A stretch of 17,302 nt of DNA, taken from an uncultured Gemmatimonadota bacterium (GTDB taxonomy: Bacteria > Gemmatimonadota > Gemmatimonadetes > Gemmatimonadales > GWC2-71-9). The translations under genes and the position numbers were made by a program. Below, one piece after another: positions 1 to 7,961 of this stretch. Positions within the stretch are counted from its first letter, which is position 1; each line of letters starts with the position of its first letter. The notes beneath the pieces were generated by a model. It was not told the origin of the DNA. It did not search any database and saw nothing but the letters and a program-made list of their open reading frames with translations. The DNA is taken from contig CALGOK010000171.1 of NCBI GenBank assembly GCA_937961295.1, positions 1 through 17,302 on the forward strand. Direction: 5' to 3'.

Positions 1-16
1 GCGGATCGCCGCGACG

Positions 17-2887
17 ATGCGCCCCAACCCGCCGCCCGCCGACCAGCTGGTGGCGCGTGAGGGACAACTGGCCCGCTGGCTCGCGGTGGCCGGACTGACC
101 GTGCTCGCGGTGGTGGTGATCGCGTCCGGTGCGCCCGCGCTTGCACGCGCCGGCGCGTTGCTGCTGCCGGTGTGGGTGCTGGTGCGCTCGGGAACCGTGG
201 CGGAGACGTACGGCGGTGCGGCGGCGTGGGCGCTGGTCGCCGCGATGGCGCTCACCCTGCTCGCCGTGCTGCTCTGGCAGCGACCACTGCGCCGTCAGCC
301 GATCGGATTGGTGGCGGCAGTGATCCTGCTCGCCATGGCACCCCCGCTGGTCGCACGCGCCGCACTCGACATCGCGCCGCCGGTCGAGTCGGGCACCATG
401 CTCACCGCGTTCCTGTGGCAGGCGGTGCTCGCGCTCGCCACCGCCGCGTACCTCGCGGTCGCGTCGGCACCGCTTCGATCGGCGGAAGACGCGCGCGCCT
501 CGTGGCGCTGGGGCGCGATGGCGACCGCCGCGGCGCTGGTGGTGGGACTGCTCGGCATCGAGGCATGGCGGCCGGCCAATCCCGGCTCGCCGACCGGCGG
601 CCTCACCATGTCGTGGCAGCCGTGGTACCTGCCGCTCTGGCTCCTCGCGTTGCTGCCGATGCTGCCGGTCACCTCGCGGCGCGCGCGGCGGATGGCGATC
701 GCCACGACCGCCGCGGTGCTGGCCGCGCTGGCGTCGTGGGGTGCATCGCTCGAGCAGCGCCAGGCGCTGGCTCGGCAGGATCTCGACCGGCTCGGCGCCA
801 GCGCTGACGCCGAGGCCGCCGCCGCGCTGGAACGGTTCGGCGACGCCGCGGCGGCAGGGCGGACCACGCGACTGGACCGCCTGTACGCGACGTGGCGGGC
901 GTCGCCGCTCGCCGGCGTGCGCGCGCCGGTGCAGATGGCGCTCTGGGTCGACACCACGGTCACCGAGTGGGTCGCACTCGACTCGCTGTCACCGAGTTGG
1001 GGGGACCTGCAGCGGGTGGTGACCGCCGATCCCGGCACGCGCCGCATCGTGTCGCTCGCACGCGATCCGGGTCACCACCAGCTGCTGGTGCAACCGCTTG
1101 GTGGGGACACCCTTGCCACGGTGCTGGTGGGGCCGCGCTCGCGGCTGGTGCAACCGACCCGATTCGGGCGACTCGTGGGTTGGCGCACCCCGGCCGACGC
1201 CGCGTACACGCTCACCGCCATCTCGCCGGGCGAGGCGCGGGCCGACCTCACCTTCCGGCGCACGGGGCGGCACGTGCGCGCCGACCGGCTGGTGACGGCC
1301 GGCAGCCAGCCGCTGGTGGTGCGGGCCACCGTGTCGAGCGCGCCGCCGCGCCCGTTCGCGATCCGCGCCGCGCTCGCCGTGCTGCTCGACGTGGTGCTCG
1401 CCCTCGCTGCCTGGTGGCTGCTCGAACGCGTCCTCGGCTTCGTCCGGACCAGTGGGCGCGAGATGTTCCGCCGCTCGTATCGCCGCACGGTGACGGCGGC
1501 ACTGATCTCGTTCTTCGTGGTGCCGGCGGCGTTCTTCACGCTGTGGACGGGATTGCGCCTGCGCCAGGAAGTGAGCCGCGATCGCGGCAACGAGGTGGCC
1601 CGTGCGCTGCGCGACATCGGCAACGACGCCTCCTTCGATGCCGAGCTGCTGCGGACGCCGCGCCCGGCACCGCTGGCCCAGGTGGCGGACCGCGCCGACG
1701 CGGAACTGGGTGTGTACCGCCGCGGCCGGCTGGTGGCGGCAAGCGCACCGCTCCTGGCCGATCTCGGCCTCCTCCCCCCGGTGATCGATCCGGCGCTGGC
1801 GCGCATCGATGCGGCCGACGGACGCGGGCTGTCGGCACCGGTGCCGGGCGCCAACGTCCGCGTGGGTGCCGAGGCAACGACGGTACCGGCCACGCTGGTG
1901 GCGGCCGCGCTGCCGGGCGGCGACGCCGATTTGGCGCGCGACCAGGTCGACCTCGCGCTGCTGCTGCTGCTCGCATCGCTTGGCGGCACGCTGGCGGCCG
2001 TCGGTGTGGCCGGTGCGGTGGCGCGCGCGCTGGGCCAGCCGATCGAGCTGCTCCGCCGTCGCGCGCTCGCCATCGGTCGGCGGGAGCCGGCGCCGACGCT
2101 GCGCGAGCCGCCGCTCGAGTTCGAGCCGGTGTTCGGTGCGATCACGCAGATGGAGCGCGACCTGCAGCAGAGCGAGGCGCGACTCGAGGAGGAGACGGCG
2201 CGCACCGCGCGCGTCGTGGCGTGGGGCGAGATGGCGCGCCAGGTGGCGCACGAGATCAAGAATCCGCTCACCCCGATGCGCCTCGGCCTGCAGCACCTGC
2301 AGCGCCTCGGTGCCGACCGCCGTCCCGACCTCGCCGAGCACACGGCCGCGACGGCCGAGCGGTTGCTCGAGGAGATCGAGCGGCTGGATCGCATTGCCCG
2401 CTCGTTCGCCCGGTACGGCGCGCCACCGGAACGCGACGCCGGTCCGCTCGAGCCGATCGACCTCGGCGAGGTGTGCCGCGAGGTGGCGCAGCTGTTCACG
2501 CTCGCCGCGGCCGAGCCGGCGGTGACCGTCGAAGGGGACGCCGGTGGTGCCGTCGCATCGCGTCGCGAGGAGCTGATGCAGGTGCTCCTCAACCTGCTCG
2601 ACAATGCCCGGGCGGCGGGAGCGAGCCGGGTGCGGCTGGTGCTCGAGCCGGCACGACTGGTGGTGGAGGACGACGGGCGCGGCATCCCCGCCGACCAGCT
2701 CGGGCGGATCTTCGAGCCGACGTTCTCGACCACCACGTCGGGGACCGGGCTTGGGCTGGCGATCGTGCGACGGCTGGTGGACAGCTGGCAGGGGACCATT
2801 GCCGTGGATAGCGTGCCGGGGGAGGGAACGGTGTTCACGCTCGCGTTCCGTCCCGCGGGTTCAACCCCCGCCGGGGACGGGGCGTAG
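17..2887 (+). CDS. NtrY-like membrane sensor histidine kinase
   Basis: A 956-residue inner-membrane sensor kinase that should autophosphorylate on His and pass phosphate to an NtrX/NtrC-type regulator. About seven hydrophobic segments fill residues 20-240. An extracytoplasmic stretch follows, then further membrane helices near 450-478, 493-515 and 645-672, and a HAMP-like linker. The H-box AHEIKNPLTPM (H745) is the NtrY-type signature. The N-box NLLDNARAAG (N859/N863), the DDGRGIP G1 box and the GTGLGLAI G2 box complete the ATPase domain. The first ATG lies 16 bp into the window and the frame stays open to the edge, so an upstream start cannot be excluded. No response regulator gene adjoins it inside the window; an NtrX-type regulator begins 13 kb away at 15931. 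Its signal is unknown. Confidence 0.9.
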   Translation: MRPNPPPADQLVAREGQLARWLAVAGLTVLAVVVIASGAPALARAGALLLPVWVLVRSGTVAETYGGAAAWALVAAMALTLLAVLLWQRPLRRQPIGLVAAVILLAMAPPLVARAALDIAPPVESGTMLTAFLWQAVLALATAAYLAVASAPLRSAEDARASWRWGAMATAAALVVGLLGIEAWRPANPGSPTGGLTMSWQPWYLPLWLLALLPMLPVTSRRARRMAIATTAAVLAALASWGASLEQRQALARQDLDRLGASADAEAAAALERFGDAAAAGRTTRLDRLYATWRASPLAGVRAPVQMALWVDTTVTEWVALDSLSPSWGDLQRVVTADPGTRRIVSLARDPGHHQLLVQPLGGDTLATVLVGPRSRLVQPTRFGRLVGWRTPADAAYTLTAISPGEARADLTFRRTGRHVRADRLVTAGSQPLVVRATVSSAPPRPFAIRAALAVLLDVVLALAAWWLLERVLGFVRTSGREMFRRSYRRTVTAALISFFVVPAAFFTLWTGLRLRQEVSRDRGNEVARALRDIGNDASFDAELLRTPRPAPLAQVADRADAELGVYRRGRLVAASAPLLADLGLLPPVIDPALARIDAADGRGLSAPVPGANVRVGAEATTVPATLVAAALPGGDADLARDQVDLALLLLLASLGGTLAAVGVAGAVARALGQPIELLRRRALAIGRREPAPTLREPPLEFEPVFGAITQMERDLQQSEARLEEETARTARVVAWGEMARQVAHEIKNPLTPMRLGLQHLQRLGADRRPDLAEHTAATAERLLEEIERLDRIARSFARYGAPPERDAGPLEPIDLGEVCREVAQLFTLAAAEPAVTVEGDAGGAVASRREELMQVLLNLLDNARAAGASRVRLVLEPARLVVEDDGRGIPADQLGRIFEPTFSTTTSGTGLGLAIVRRLVDSWQGTIAVDSVPGEGTVFTLAFRPAGSTPAGDGA

Positions 2888-2958
2888 CATTGTCGAGTCC
2901 CGGATCGGCCGACTCCCGGCAGCACCCGCGGACGCACCCGAGATGTGGAGCACCGACC

Positions 2959-3372
2959 ATGAAGGCTCGTTTCGCACTGCTGGCGACCCTCGCCGTGTTC
3001 GCCGCACCGCTCGCCGCGCAGGGCGGCGGCCAGGGGATGCGCATGGGTGGCGGGATGATGGCTGCCGCCCCGTCGCTCGACTCGCTCACGGCCCAGCTTG
3101 TCCTCACCGAGGAGCAGCAGCCCAAGGTGGCGGCCGTGCTCAAGGCGTACGAGGAGTCGACCAAGGATGCCCAGGCGTTCGTGACCAAGATGCGCGAGAG
3201 CGGCAACATGCAGGGGCTGCGCGACAACCCCGACGCCATGAAGCACATGACCGCGCTTCGCGATGCGCGCAGCAAGATGACCACCGATCTCAAGGCGATC
3301 CTCACGACCGAGCAGTCGGCCAAGTACGACGAGCTCTATCCGCAGCGGATGCGGCGCCCGGGCAACGAGTAG
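2959..3372 (+). CDS. Periplasmic LTxxQ (Spy/CpxP-like) small protein
   Basis: A 137-residue exported protein. The ATG at 2959 follows GGAG (2947-2950) and opens a Sec signal peptide (MKARFALLATLAVFAAPLAAQ, likely cut after the AxA near residue 20). The mature protein starts with a Gly/Met-rich stretch and then has two LTxxQ-type motifs, LTEEQQ and LTTEQ, joined by charged helical sequence. This is the pattern of the Spy/CpxP/CnrR-like family of helical periplasmic chaperones or stress sensors. A TTG codon at 2890 would add 23 residues but would bury the signal peptide, so I reject it. It sits 71 bp after the kinase gene on the same strand and may be co-transcribed with it. Family assignment is reasonable; the ligand or client is unknown. 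Confidence 0.75.
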   Translation: MKARFALLATLAVFAAPLAAQGGGQGMRMGGGMMAAAPSLDSLTAQLVLTEEQQPKVAAVLKAYEESTKDAQAFVTKMRESGNMQGLRDNPDAMKHMTALRDARSKMTTDLKAILTTEQSAKYDELYPQRMRRPGNE

Positions 3373-3938
3373 TGAGCCGGCAGATCGGCGGGCTGCTCGT
3401 CGCGTCGCTCCTGTTCTCGGGATGCGGTTCCTCGGGCGAGGATGCGACGGCGGATGAGCAGTCCCCGATCGAGATGTCGAACACCGGTCGGCCAGCGGAG
3501 CCTGCTTCGCTGGCCGACGTGGCACCCGGCGATACCGCCGGGATCCTCGCCTTGATGCGCACGATGGTGCGCGATGCCGATGCGGCCACCGCGTCGCTGG
3601 TGCCGCGCGACACGCTGCTCGATTCCGGTCCGGGGCTCGAGCAGCGCCAGCTGCGGCTCTGGCTGCTCGACGGCCGCCCCGTCAAGCTGGTGGCCACCGA
3701 ACCCAACGCCACCGACCGGATCGCCCCCGAGACCATCACCTGGTTCCGCCTCGGCGAGATCGCGGTGGTGCAGCGCCCGGCGGGGATGTTCCTCTTCGCC
3801 GCCGACGGGCTGATCTTCACCGCCGACGAATCGATGATGCCGGTGGAACTGGCGCCGGAGCTCGAGACGGCGATCGAACGAGAGACGCTCGATTCGGTGA
3901 AGGCCCGGTTGGCGGTGTTCGGGGTGGGGTATCCGTAA
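3372..3938 (+). CDS. Putative lipoprotein of unknown function
   Basis: A 188-residue protein read from a GTG at 3372 whose G is the last base of the preceding TAG stop (TAGTG), which indicates translational coupling. The start is chosen because it yields a lipoprotein signal peptide: MSRQIGGLLVASLLFSGC, with Cys18 as the lipidated residue. Phe at -3 is unusual but tolerated. After a Ser/Asp/Glu-rich linker the protein is a compact alpha/beta domain with WFRLGEIAVVQRPAGMF-type strands and a helical C-terminus. I do not recognise a family. Coupling to the LTxxQ protein suggests both work in the periplasm, perhaps under the upstream kinase. The palindrome at 3941-4000 follows immediately. Confidence 0.65.
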   Translation: MSRQIGGLLVASLLFSGCGSSGEDATADEQSPIEMSNTGRPAEPASLADVAPGDTAGILALMRTMVRDADAATASLVPRDTLLDSGPGLEQRQLRLWLLDGRPVKLVATEPNATDRIAPETITWFRLGEIAVVQRPAGMFLFAADGLIFTADESMMPVELAPELETAIERETLDSVKARLAVFGVGYP

Positions 3939-3940
3939 CC

Positions 3941-4000
3941 GCAGGCGCGCCGTTCACGGCGCGCGATGCCGGCATCGCGCGCCCCGAGGGGCGCGCCTGC
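3941..4000. repeat. Multi-stem GC-rich palindromic spacer, possible terminator
   Basis: The outer arms GCAGGCGCGCC (3941-3951) and GGCGCGCCTGC (3990-4000) are exact reverse complements. Inside lies a perfect 26-bp palindrome, with arms 3958-3970 and 3971-3983. Alternative stems also exist: 3945-3952 with 3957-3964, and 3977-3985 with 3988-3996. The element starts 2 bp after the lipoprotein stop and ends 25 bp before the dehydrogenase start. No T-tract follows, so it is either a strong RNA hairpin limiting read-through or a REP-like element. Confidence 0.6.
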
Positions 4001-4025
4001 AGATCATCCGAAGGACCCGGACCTG

Positions 4026-5057
4026 ATGCGCGCCATCACCTACCACGCCTTCGGCGGTCCGATCGCCGTCGAGACGGTCGCCGACCCGGCCCCGCCGCCG
4101 CACGGCGTGGTGATCGCGGTCGAGGCGACCGGGCTCTGTCGCAGCGACTGGCACGGCTGGCAGGGCCACGATCCCGACATTCGCTCCTTTCCGCACGTCC
4201 CGGGTCACGAACTGGCCGGGCGGGTAGTGGCCGTGGGCAGTGCGGTGACGCGCTATCGCGGTGGCGAGCGGGTGACGACGCCGTTCGTGTGCGGTTGTGG
4301 TGACTGCGTGCCGTGCCGGCGCGGCGACCACCAGGTGTGCGACCGGCAGACGCAACCGGGGTTCACGCACTGGGGGTCGTTCGCCGAGCTGGTGGCGATC
4401 CACCATGCCGACGTGAACCTCGTCCCGCTTGCCGAGTCCATTGACAGTGTCACCGCTGCGTCGCTCGGCTGCCGGTTCGCCACGGCGTTCCGGGCCGTGG
4501 CCGACCAGGCGGCGATCCGCGAGGGCGAATGGCTTGCCGTGCACGGCGCCGGCGGGGTGGGGCTCTCCGCGCTGATGATCGCGCGGGCACTCGGTGCGCA
4601 GGTGATTGCGGTGGATGTCTCCGAGTCGGCGCTGCAGGAGGCGATGGCGCTCGGCGCCTCGGCGACGATCAACGCGGCGGTGGTGCCCGACGTCGCGGAA
4701 GCGATTCGCGACCTCACCGGCGGCGGCGCCGACGCATCGCTCGATGCGATCGGATCGGTCACCGCGGCGGCCAACTCGATCGCCTGCCTGCGCAAGAACG
4801 GCCGCCACGTGCAGGTGGGGCTGCTGGTGGGCCCCGACCACCGGCCGCCGCTGCCGATGGAGCTGGTGATCTCGCGCGAGCTGACGGTGGTCGGGTCGCA
4901 CGGCATGGCGGCGCACCGCTATCCGCGGATGCTCGACATGATCGCCGACGGCCGGCTCCAGCCGGCGCGCCTAGTGGCGCGGCGGATCACGTTGGAGGCG
5001 ATCCCCGGCGAGCTCGTCGCGATGGCGGGAGGCGGGATGGTGGTGGCGGAGGTGTAG
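4026..5057 (+). CDS. Zinc-dependent alcohol dehydrogenase (MDR family)
   Basis: A 343-residue medium-chain dehydrogenase expected to oxidise an alcohol, or reduce a carbonyl, with NAD(P) in the cytoplasm. The GroES-like domain carries the catalytic zinc ligands C38, H61 (PGHE) and C149. The structural-zinc loop has C91, C94, C97 and C105, with an extra C89. The Rossmann motif GAGGVG (174-179) is followed by a conserved strand and Asp (VIAVDVSE), which suggests NAD preference. The length matches the family. The ATG at 4026 has GAAGGA about 10 bp upstream; an in-frame ATG at 3966 would lie inside the palindrome and adds non-conserved residues. It is flanked by palindromes on both sides and appears monocistronic. 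The substrate cannot be read from sequence. Confidence 0.88.
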   Translation: MRAITYHAFGGPIAVETVADPAPPPHGVVIAVEATGLCRSDWHGWQGHDPDIRSFPHVPGHELAGRVVAVGSAVTRYRGGERVTTPFVCGCGDCVPCRRGDHQVCDRQTQPGFTHWGSFAELVAIHHADVNLVPLAESIDSVTAASLGCRFATAFRAVADQAAIREGEWLAVHGAGGVGLSALMIARALGAQVIAVDVSESALQEAMALGASATINAAVVPDVAEAIRDLTGGGADASLDAIGSVTAAANSIACLRKNGRHVQVGLLVGPDHRPPLPMELVISRELTVVGSHGMAAHRYPRMLDMIADGRLQPARLVARRITLEAIPGELVAMAGGGMVVAEV

Positions 5058-5062
5058 GGGGA

Positions 5063-5173
5063 ACTGTCACCCCGAACCCTGAGCGCAGCGAAGGGGAGGG
5101 GGCGGCGGCCGGCACTCGCGATGACCGGCTGCCGCCCCCTCGTCCGCGCTGCGCGCGGTCTCGGGGTGACAGT
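5063..5173. repeat. 111-bp imperfect palindromic REP/MITE-like element
   Basis: The outer arms ACTGTCACCCCGA (5063-5075) and TCGGGGTGACAGT (5161-5173) are perfect 13-bp reverse complements. Next inward, GCGCAGCG (5083-5090) pairs with CGCTGCGC (5147-5154). The innermost 17-bp arms (5096-5112 and 5125-5141) pair with one mismatch around a 12-bp loop. The whole element can fold as one long cruciform or RNA hairpin. The left end resembles the 'GTCACCC...GAGCGNAGCGAAGG' type of dispersed intergenic repeat seen in several high-GC phyla. It begins 5 bp after the dehydrogenase stop and may act as its terminator. Confidence 0.75.
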
Positions 5174-5253
5174 CCGCACGTGCTCCAGCTTTCTCGCACC
5201 ACCCCGCGCTCATCGGTACACCGCTTTCGCATTTGGCCGGGCTTGGTTGCCCC

Positions 5254-6780
5254 ATGCTCGCCCGCGTCCGCTCGGCCGCCGTGCTGGGCGTCGACGCGCT
5301 GGCCGTCGACGTCGAGATCGACATCTCCAACGGTCTCCCCTCGTTCACCACCGTCGGCCTGCCGCTTGGCGCGGTGAAGGAGGGGCGCGAGCGGGTCGCC
5401 GCGGCGCTGGGCAACTCCGGCTACACCCTGCCGCTCCGCCGCATCACCGTGAACCTCGCCCCCGCCGACGTGCAGAAGCGCGGCGCGGCGTTCGACCTGC
5501 CGATTGCGATCGCCATCCTGGTGGCGAGCGGCCAGCTCGAGGCCGGGGAGCTCGACCGCACGCTGCTGCTGGGTGAGCTGGGATTGGAGGGCGACCTGCG
5601 GCCGATCCGCGGTGCACTGCCGATCGCGCTGGCGGCGCGGGCGATGGGATGCAGCGAGGTGATCCTTCCCGCGGCGAACCTGGCGGAGGCCGCGGTGGTC
5701 GACGGCGTGCGCGTGCGCGGGGCGGCGACACTCCGGCAGGTGTGCGCGCACCTGGGGGGCGAGGAACCGTTGTCGGCGGCACGCACCGATCCGTCGGCGC
5801 TGCTCGCCGATGCGCGCGCCGACGTGGCGGACTTGAGCGACGTGCGCGCGCAGGCGGCGGCCAAGCGGGCGCTCGAGGTCGCGGCGGCCGGCGCGCACAA
5901 CGTGCTGCTCATCGGCCCGCCCGGGGCCGGCAAGACGATGCTTGCGCGCCGGCTCCCCGGAATCCTCCCCTCGCTCACGCTCGACGAGGCGCTCGACGTG
6001 ACCCGGATCCACTCGGTGGCTGGGCTGCTGCCGGCCGGGCGCGCGCTGATCACCACGCGGCCGTTCCGCGCGCCGCACCACACCGTGAGCTACGCCGGCC
6101 TGATCGGTGGCGGTGCGGTGCCCCGGCCGGGCGAGGTGTCGCTGGCGCATCACGGCGTGCTGTTCCTCGACGAGGTGGCGGAACTGCCGGCCAACGTGCT
6201 CGAGGTGCTGCGGCAACCGCTCGAGGATGGCACCGTCACCATCTCGCGCGCGGCGATGACGCTCAGCTATCCGGCGCGGTTCCTGTTCGTCGCGGCAATG
6301 AACCCCTGTCCCTGCGGCTACGCCGGTGATCCGTCCCGCGCGTGCTGCTGCCCGCCGCAGGCGGTGCAGCGCTACCTGGCGCGGATCAGCGGGCCGCTGC
6401 TCGACCGGATGGACATCCATTTGAGCGTGCCGCCGGTGGCCTACGCCGACCTGGCGAGTCGCAAGCCGGCGGAGCGCAGTGACGCGATCCGCTCACGGGT
6501 CGAGGCGGCGCGGGAGCGGCAACTGGCGCGGTTCCGTGGCTTGCCCGGACTCTACGCCAACGCCCACATGGGACCGCGGGAGATCGCGCGCTACGTCCCG
6601 GTCACTCCCACCATCGAGGGCGTGCTGCGGTCGGCGATCGAGCGGCTGGGGCTCAGTGCGCGGGCGTACCACCGGGTGCTCAAGCTGGCGCGGACGCTGG
6701 CGGACCTGGCGGGGTCGGACGAACTCACGGCCGCGCACGTGACCGAGGCGGTGCAGTATCGGGTCCTGGACCGGAGTTGA
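5254..6780 (+). CDS. comM: ComM/YifB-type Mg-chelatase-like AAA+ ATPase
   Basis: A 508-residue full-length ComM, the hexameric helicase that promotes branch migration during natural transformation (function established in Vibrio/Haemophilus). Order: an N-terminal ChlI-like domain starting MLARVRSAAVLGVDA, Walker A GPPGAGKT (221-228), Walker B VLFLDE (D306/E307), the MNPCPCGY motif at 349 followed by a cysteine cluster (CCCPP), then the C-terminal Mg-chelatase domain. The ATG at 5254 is the conserved family start; a TTG 21 bp upstream is rejected. The segment from about codon 348 onward is duplicated at 11100-11595, so the present gene is probably a hybrid of a native 5' part and an island-supplied 3' part, with function retained. 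Confidence 0.95.
   Translation: MLARVRSAAVLGVDALAVDVEIDISNGLPSFTTVGLPLGAVKEGRERVAAALGNSGYTLPLRRITVNLAPADVQKRGAAFDLPIAIAILVASGQLEAGELDRTLLLGELGLEGDLRPIRGALPIALAARAMGCSEVILPAANLAEAAVVDGVRVRGAATLRQVCAHLGGEEPLSAARTDPSALLADARADVADLSDVRAQAAAKRALEVAAAGAHNVLLIGPPGAGKTMLARRLPGILPSLTLDEALDVTRIHSVAGLLPAGRALITTRPFRAPHHTVSYAGLIGGGAVPRPGEVSLAHHGVLFLDEVAELPANVLEVLRQPLEDGTVTISRAAMTLSYPARFLFVAAMNPCPCGYAGDPSRACCCPPQAVQRYLARISGPLLDRMDIHLSVPPVAYADLASRKPAERSDAIRSRVEAARERQLARFRGLPGLYANAHMGPREIARYVPVTPTIEGVLRSAIERLGLSARAYHRVLKLARTLADLAGSDELTAAHVTEAVQYRVLDRS
6294..6308 (+). repeat. Left attachment-like core inside comM
   Basis: GGCAATGAACCCCTG is identical to 11100-11114. It encodes the start of the MNPCPCGY motif. 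Immediately to the left the two sites diverge completely; to the right they stay homologous (about 91%) to the comM stop. This makes it the left limit of the duplication. Confidence 0.65.
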
Positions 6781-6892
6781 TGCAGGAGGGCACGCAGATG
6801 CCGTCGTTGGCGGAGCCTTCCTGTCCGGATGTGTGGACGGGTCCGGTTTGGATGTATAGAATTCCACGGAACAAGGCATTCGCCCGTCCCCC

Positions 6893-6931
6893 AGGAGCGA
6901 AGTGTGTCTACGCCCCCCCCCCCCCGCGATG
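6893..6931 (+). promoter_or_regulatory. Ribosome binding site plus 13-C tract, possible phase switch
   Basis: AGGAG (6893-6897) precedes two overlapping GTG codons at 6902 and 6904, then a run of 13 C (6913-6925) and an ATG at 6929. With 13 C only the GTG at 6902 reads into the response regulator. The better spaced GTG at 6904 (6 nt from AGGAG) reads MSTPPPPRDG and stops at 6934-6936. A tract of 12 or 15 C would put 6904 in frame. A -10-like TATAGAAT lies at 6855-6862. The tract could equally be a homopolymer sequencing error. Confidence 0.5.
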
Positions 6932-7555
6932 GGTAGCCCTCGCTGGTTCACCGCGGCCGACCTGCGCGGCCATGCTGCCCGAGAAGACCCCCAGCCGCTG
7001 ATCCTGGTCGCCGACGACCATGCCTCCGTCGCCTCGGCGGTCAGCCGATCCTTGCTAGACGTCGGACCCGTGCTCGCTCCGGTGACTTCGCTGCGGCTGA
7101 TCCAGCGGGTCGTCCCCATGGTGGCTCCCTTGGTGCTGGTGAGCGACCTCGACTTCGAGGGCGTGTTCGCCCTGGATGCGCTTCAGGAATTGAATCAGTC
7201 CCATCCGGCTATTCGGGTGATCGCCTACTCGGGCCATGCGAACGACGTCGTCCGGCGGCTGGTGGGCGGGGCCGGCCTGTTCGGCCTTGTGGCGAAGCTC
7301 GATCCTCTCGAAGAGCTTCGCGCCTTGATCGACTCGGCCCGCGGACAGATGAGCCGCGAGCCGATCCATCGAAGCCACCCCCAGTCCACGGTATATGCGC
7401 GCCGTGGGCGCCGAAAGCCGCATGACCTGGGTGCCCTGATACGGTGGGCGCTTGACTCGGGGTTCAAGCCGGCTGCCATTGGTCGGGTCATCCAAGTGTC
7501 GCCCCAGACAGTGGCCTATCATGCGAAGGGGCAGAGCCTGACACGAAAACCATAG
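6902..7555 (+). CDS. Response regulator with receiver and unusual HTH domain
   Basis: Up to 217 residues from GTG 6902, or 208 from ATG 6929, which lacks a Shine-Dalgarno. Numbered from 6902, the receiver domain runs about 32-150 and has the acidic pair D38/D39, phosphoacceptor D82 (VSDLDF), S110 (YSGH) and K132 (VAKLD), all at canonical spacing, so it should be phosphorylatable. The C-terminal 44 residues hold an HTH-like segment, ALDSGFKPAAIGRVIQVSPQ followed by TVAYHAKG, which differs from LuxR, OmpR and Fis types and looks like a short home-made recognition helix. No kinase is adjacent. It is the first cargo gene after comM and lies upstream of the peptide operon on the same strand, so control of that operon is a fair guess. 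The start is uncertain because of the C tract. Confidence 0.72.
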   Translation: MCLRPPPPAMGSPRWFTAADLRGHAAREDPQPLILVADDHASVASAVSRSLLDVGPVLAPVTSLRLIQRVVPMVAPLVLVSDLDFEGVFALDALQELNQSHPAIRVIAYSGHANDVVRRLVGGAGLFGLVAKLDPLEELRALIDSARGQMSREPIHRSHPQSTVYARRGRRKPHDLGALIRWALDSGFKPAAIGRVIQVSPQTVAYHAKGQSLTRKP

Positions 7556-7961
7556 CTAGGGTAGCGCCCGAGAACAGCAGAATTCCTCGTTCGGATTCTG
7601 TCTTGCGGGTTCTATGCGCGGGACGATCTTGTGGAAACGGCCTGGGTCAGCGGTCGATTCGTGCAGCACTAGGCCGCAGTGATCGCACTCCCACGAGGCC
7701 AAACGGAGTGACCCCTCGGTAGAAGCTGGGCGAGTCACTACCCTTAGCGTTCGCCCGCCCTCGGATGCCGGCGGAGGCAGAAACTCGGATTCTCGAACTG
7801 CCCGACTCTTATTGCCAGTTCTTCATCACTCTGAACGGCCAGCAATTGCAGGCCGCCACATATCTGGGTAGCCCTTGCCGGGCACCCGCTTCAGTGCGCT
7901 GTGGCCGCCCGGCACACATCTCACACTTCTGAATGAGCCCGAGGCTCGGGAGTAACCGCAC
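7556..7961. other. Intergenic region with two weak small ORFs
   Basis: This 406-bp stretch separates the regulator from the peptide gene. On the minus strand, 7738-7556 (GTG start) encodes 60 residues with a CDHCG knuckle and a C-terminal FCC, reminiscent of a zinc-ribbon remnant. It ends one base after the regulator's stop, convergently. On the plus strand, ATG 7765 to TGA 7930-7932 encodes 55 residues (starts MPAEAETRILELPDSYCQFF) with no ribosome site. Neither is convincing. The promoter of the peptide operon should lie here, but I cannot place it. Confidence 0.35.
7938..7952 (+). promoter_or_regulatory. Dyad overlapping the peptide gene's ribosome site
   Basis: CCCGAG (7938-7943) and CTCGGG (7945-7950) form a tight inverted repeat. 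Its right arm is the start of the Shine-Dalgarno GGGAG (7948-7952) used by the ATG at 7962. It could be an operator half-site pair or an RNA structure masking the ribosome site. The single-base centre makes a full hairpin unlikely without opening the top pairs. Confidence 0.35.

Noticed and set aside
1072..3525. Long open frame on the minus strand opposite the histidine kinase and its neighbours
   Set aside because: It spans three well-supported plus-strand genes, is extremely rich in Ser/Arg as expected of a GC-rich shadow frame, and shows no domain.
6798..7001. Small ORF with AGGAGG (6784-6789) just after comM, 67 codons
   Set aside because: The Shine-Dalgarno is good, but the product has no recognisable feature and overlaps the regulator in another frame. 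It is kept only as one of the frames relevant to the C tract.
7556..7738. Minus-strand 60-aa ORF with CDHCG
   Set aside because: Only one CxxC pair and no ribosome site or partner gene; may be a zinc-ribbon remnant but cannot be supported as a gene.
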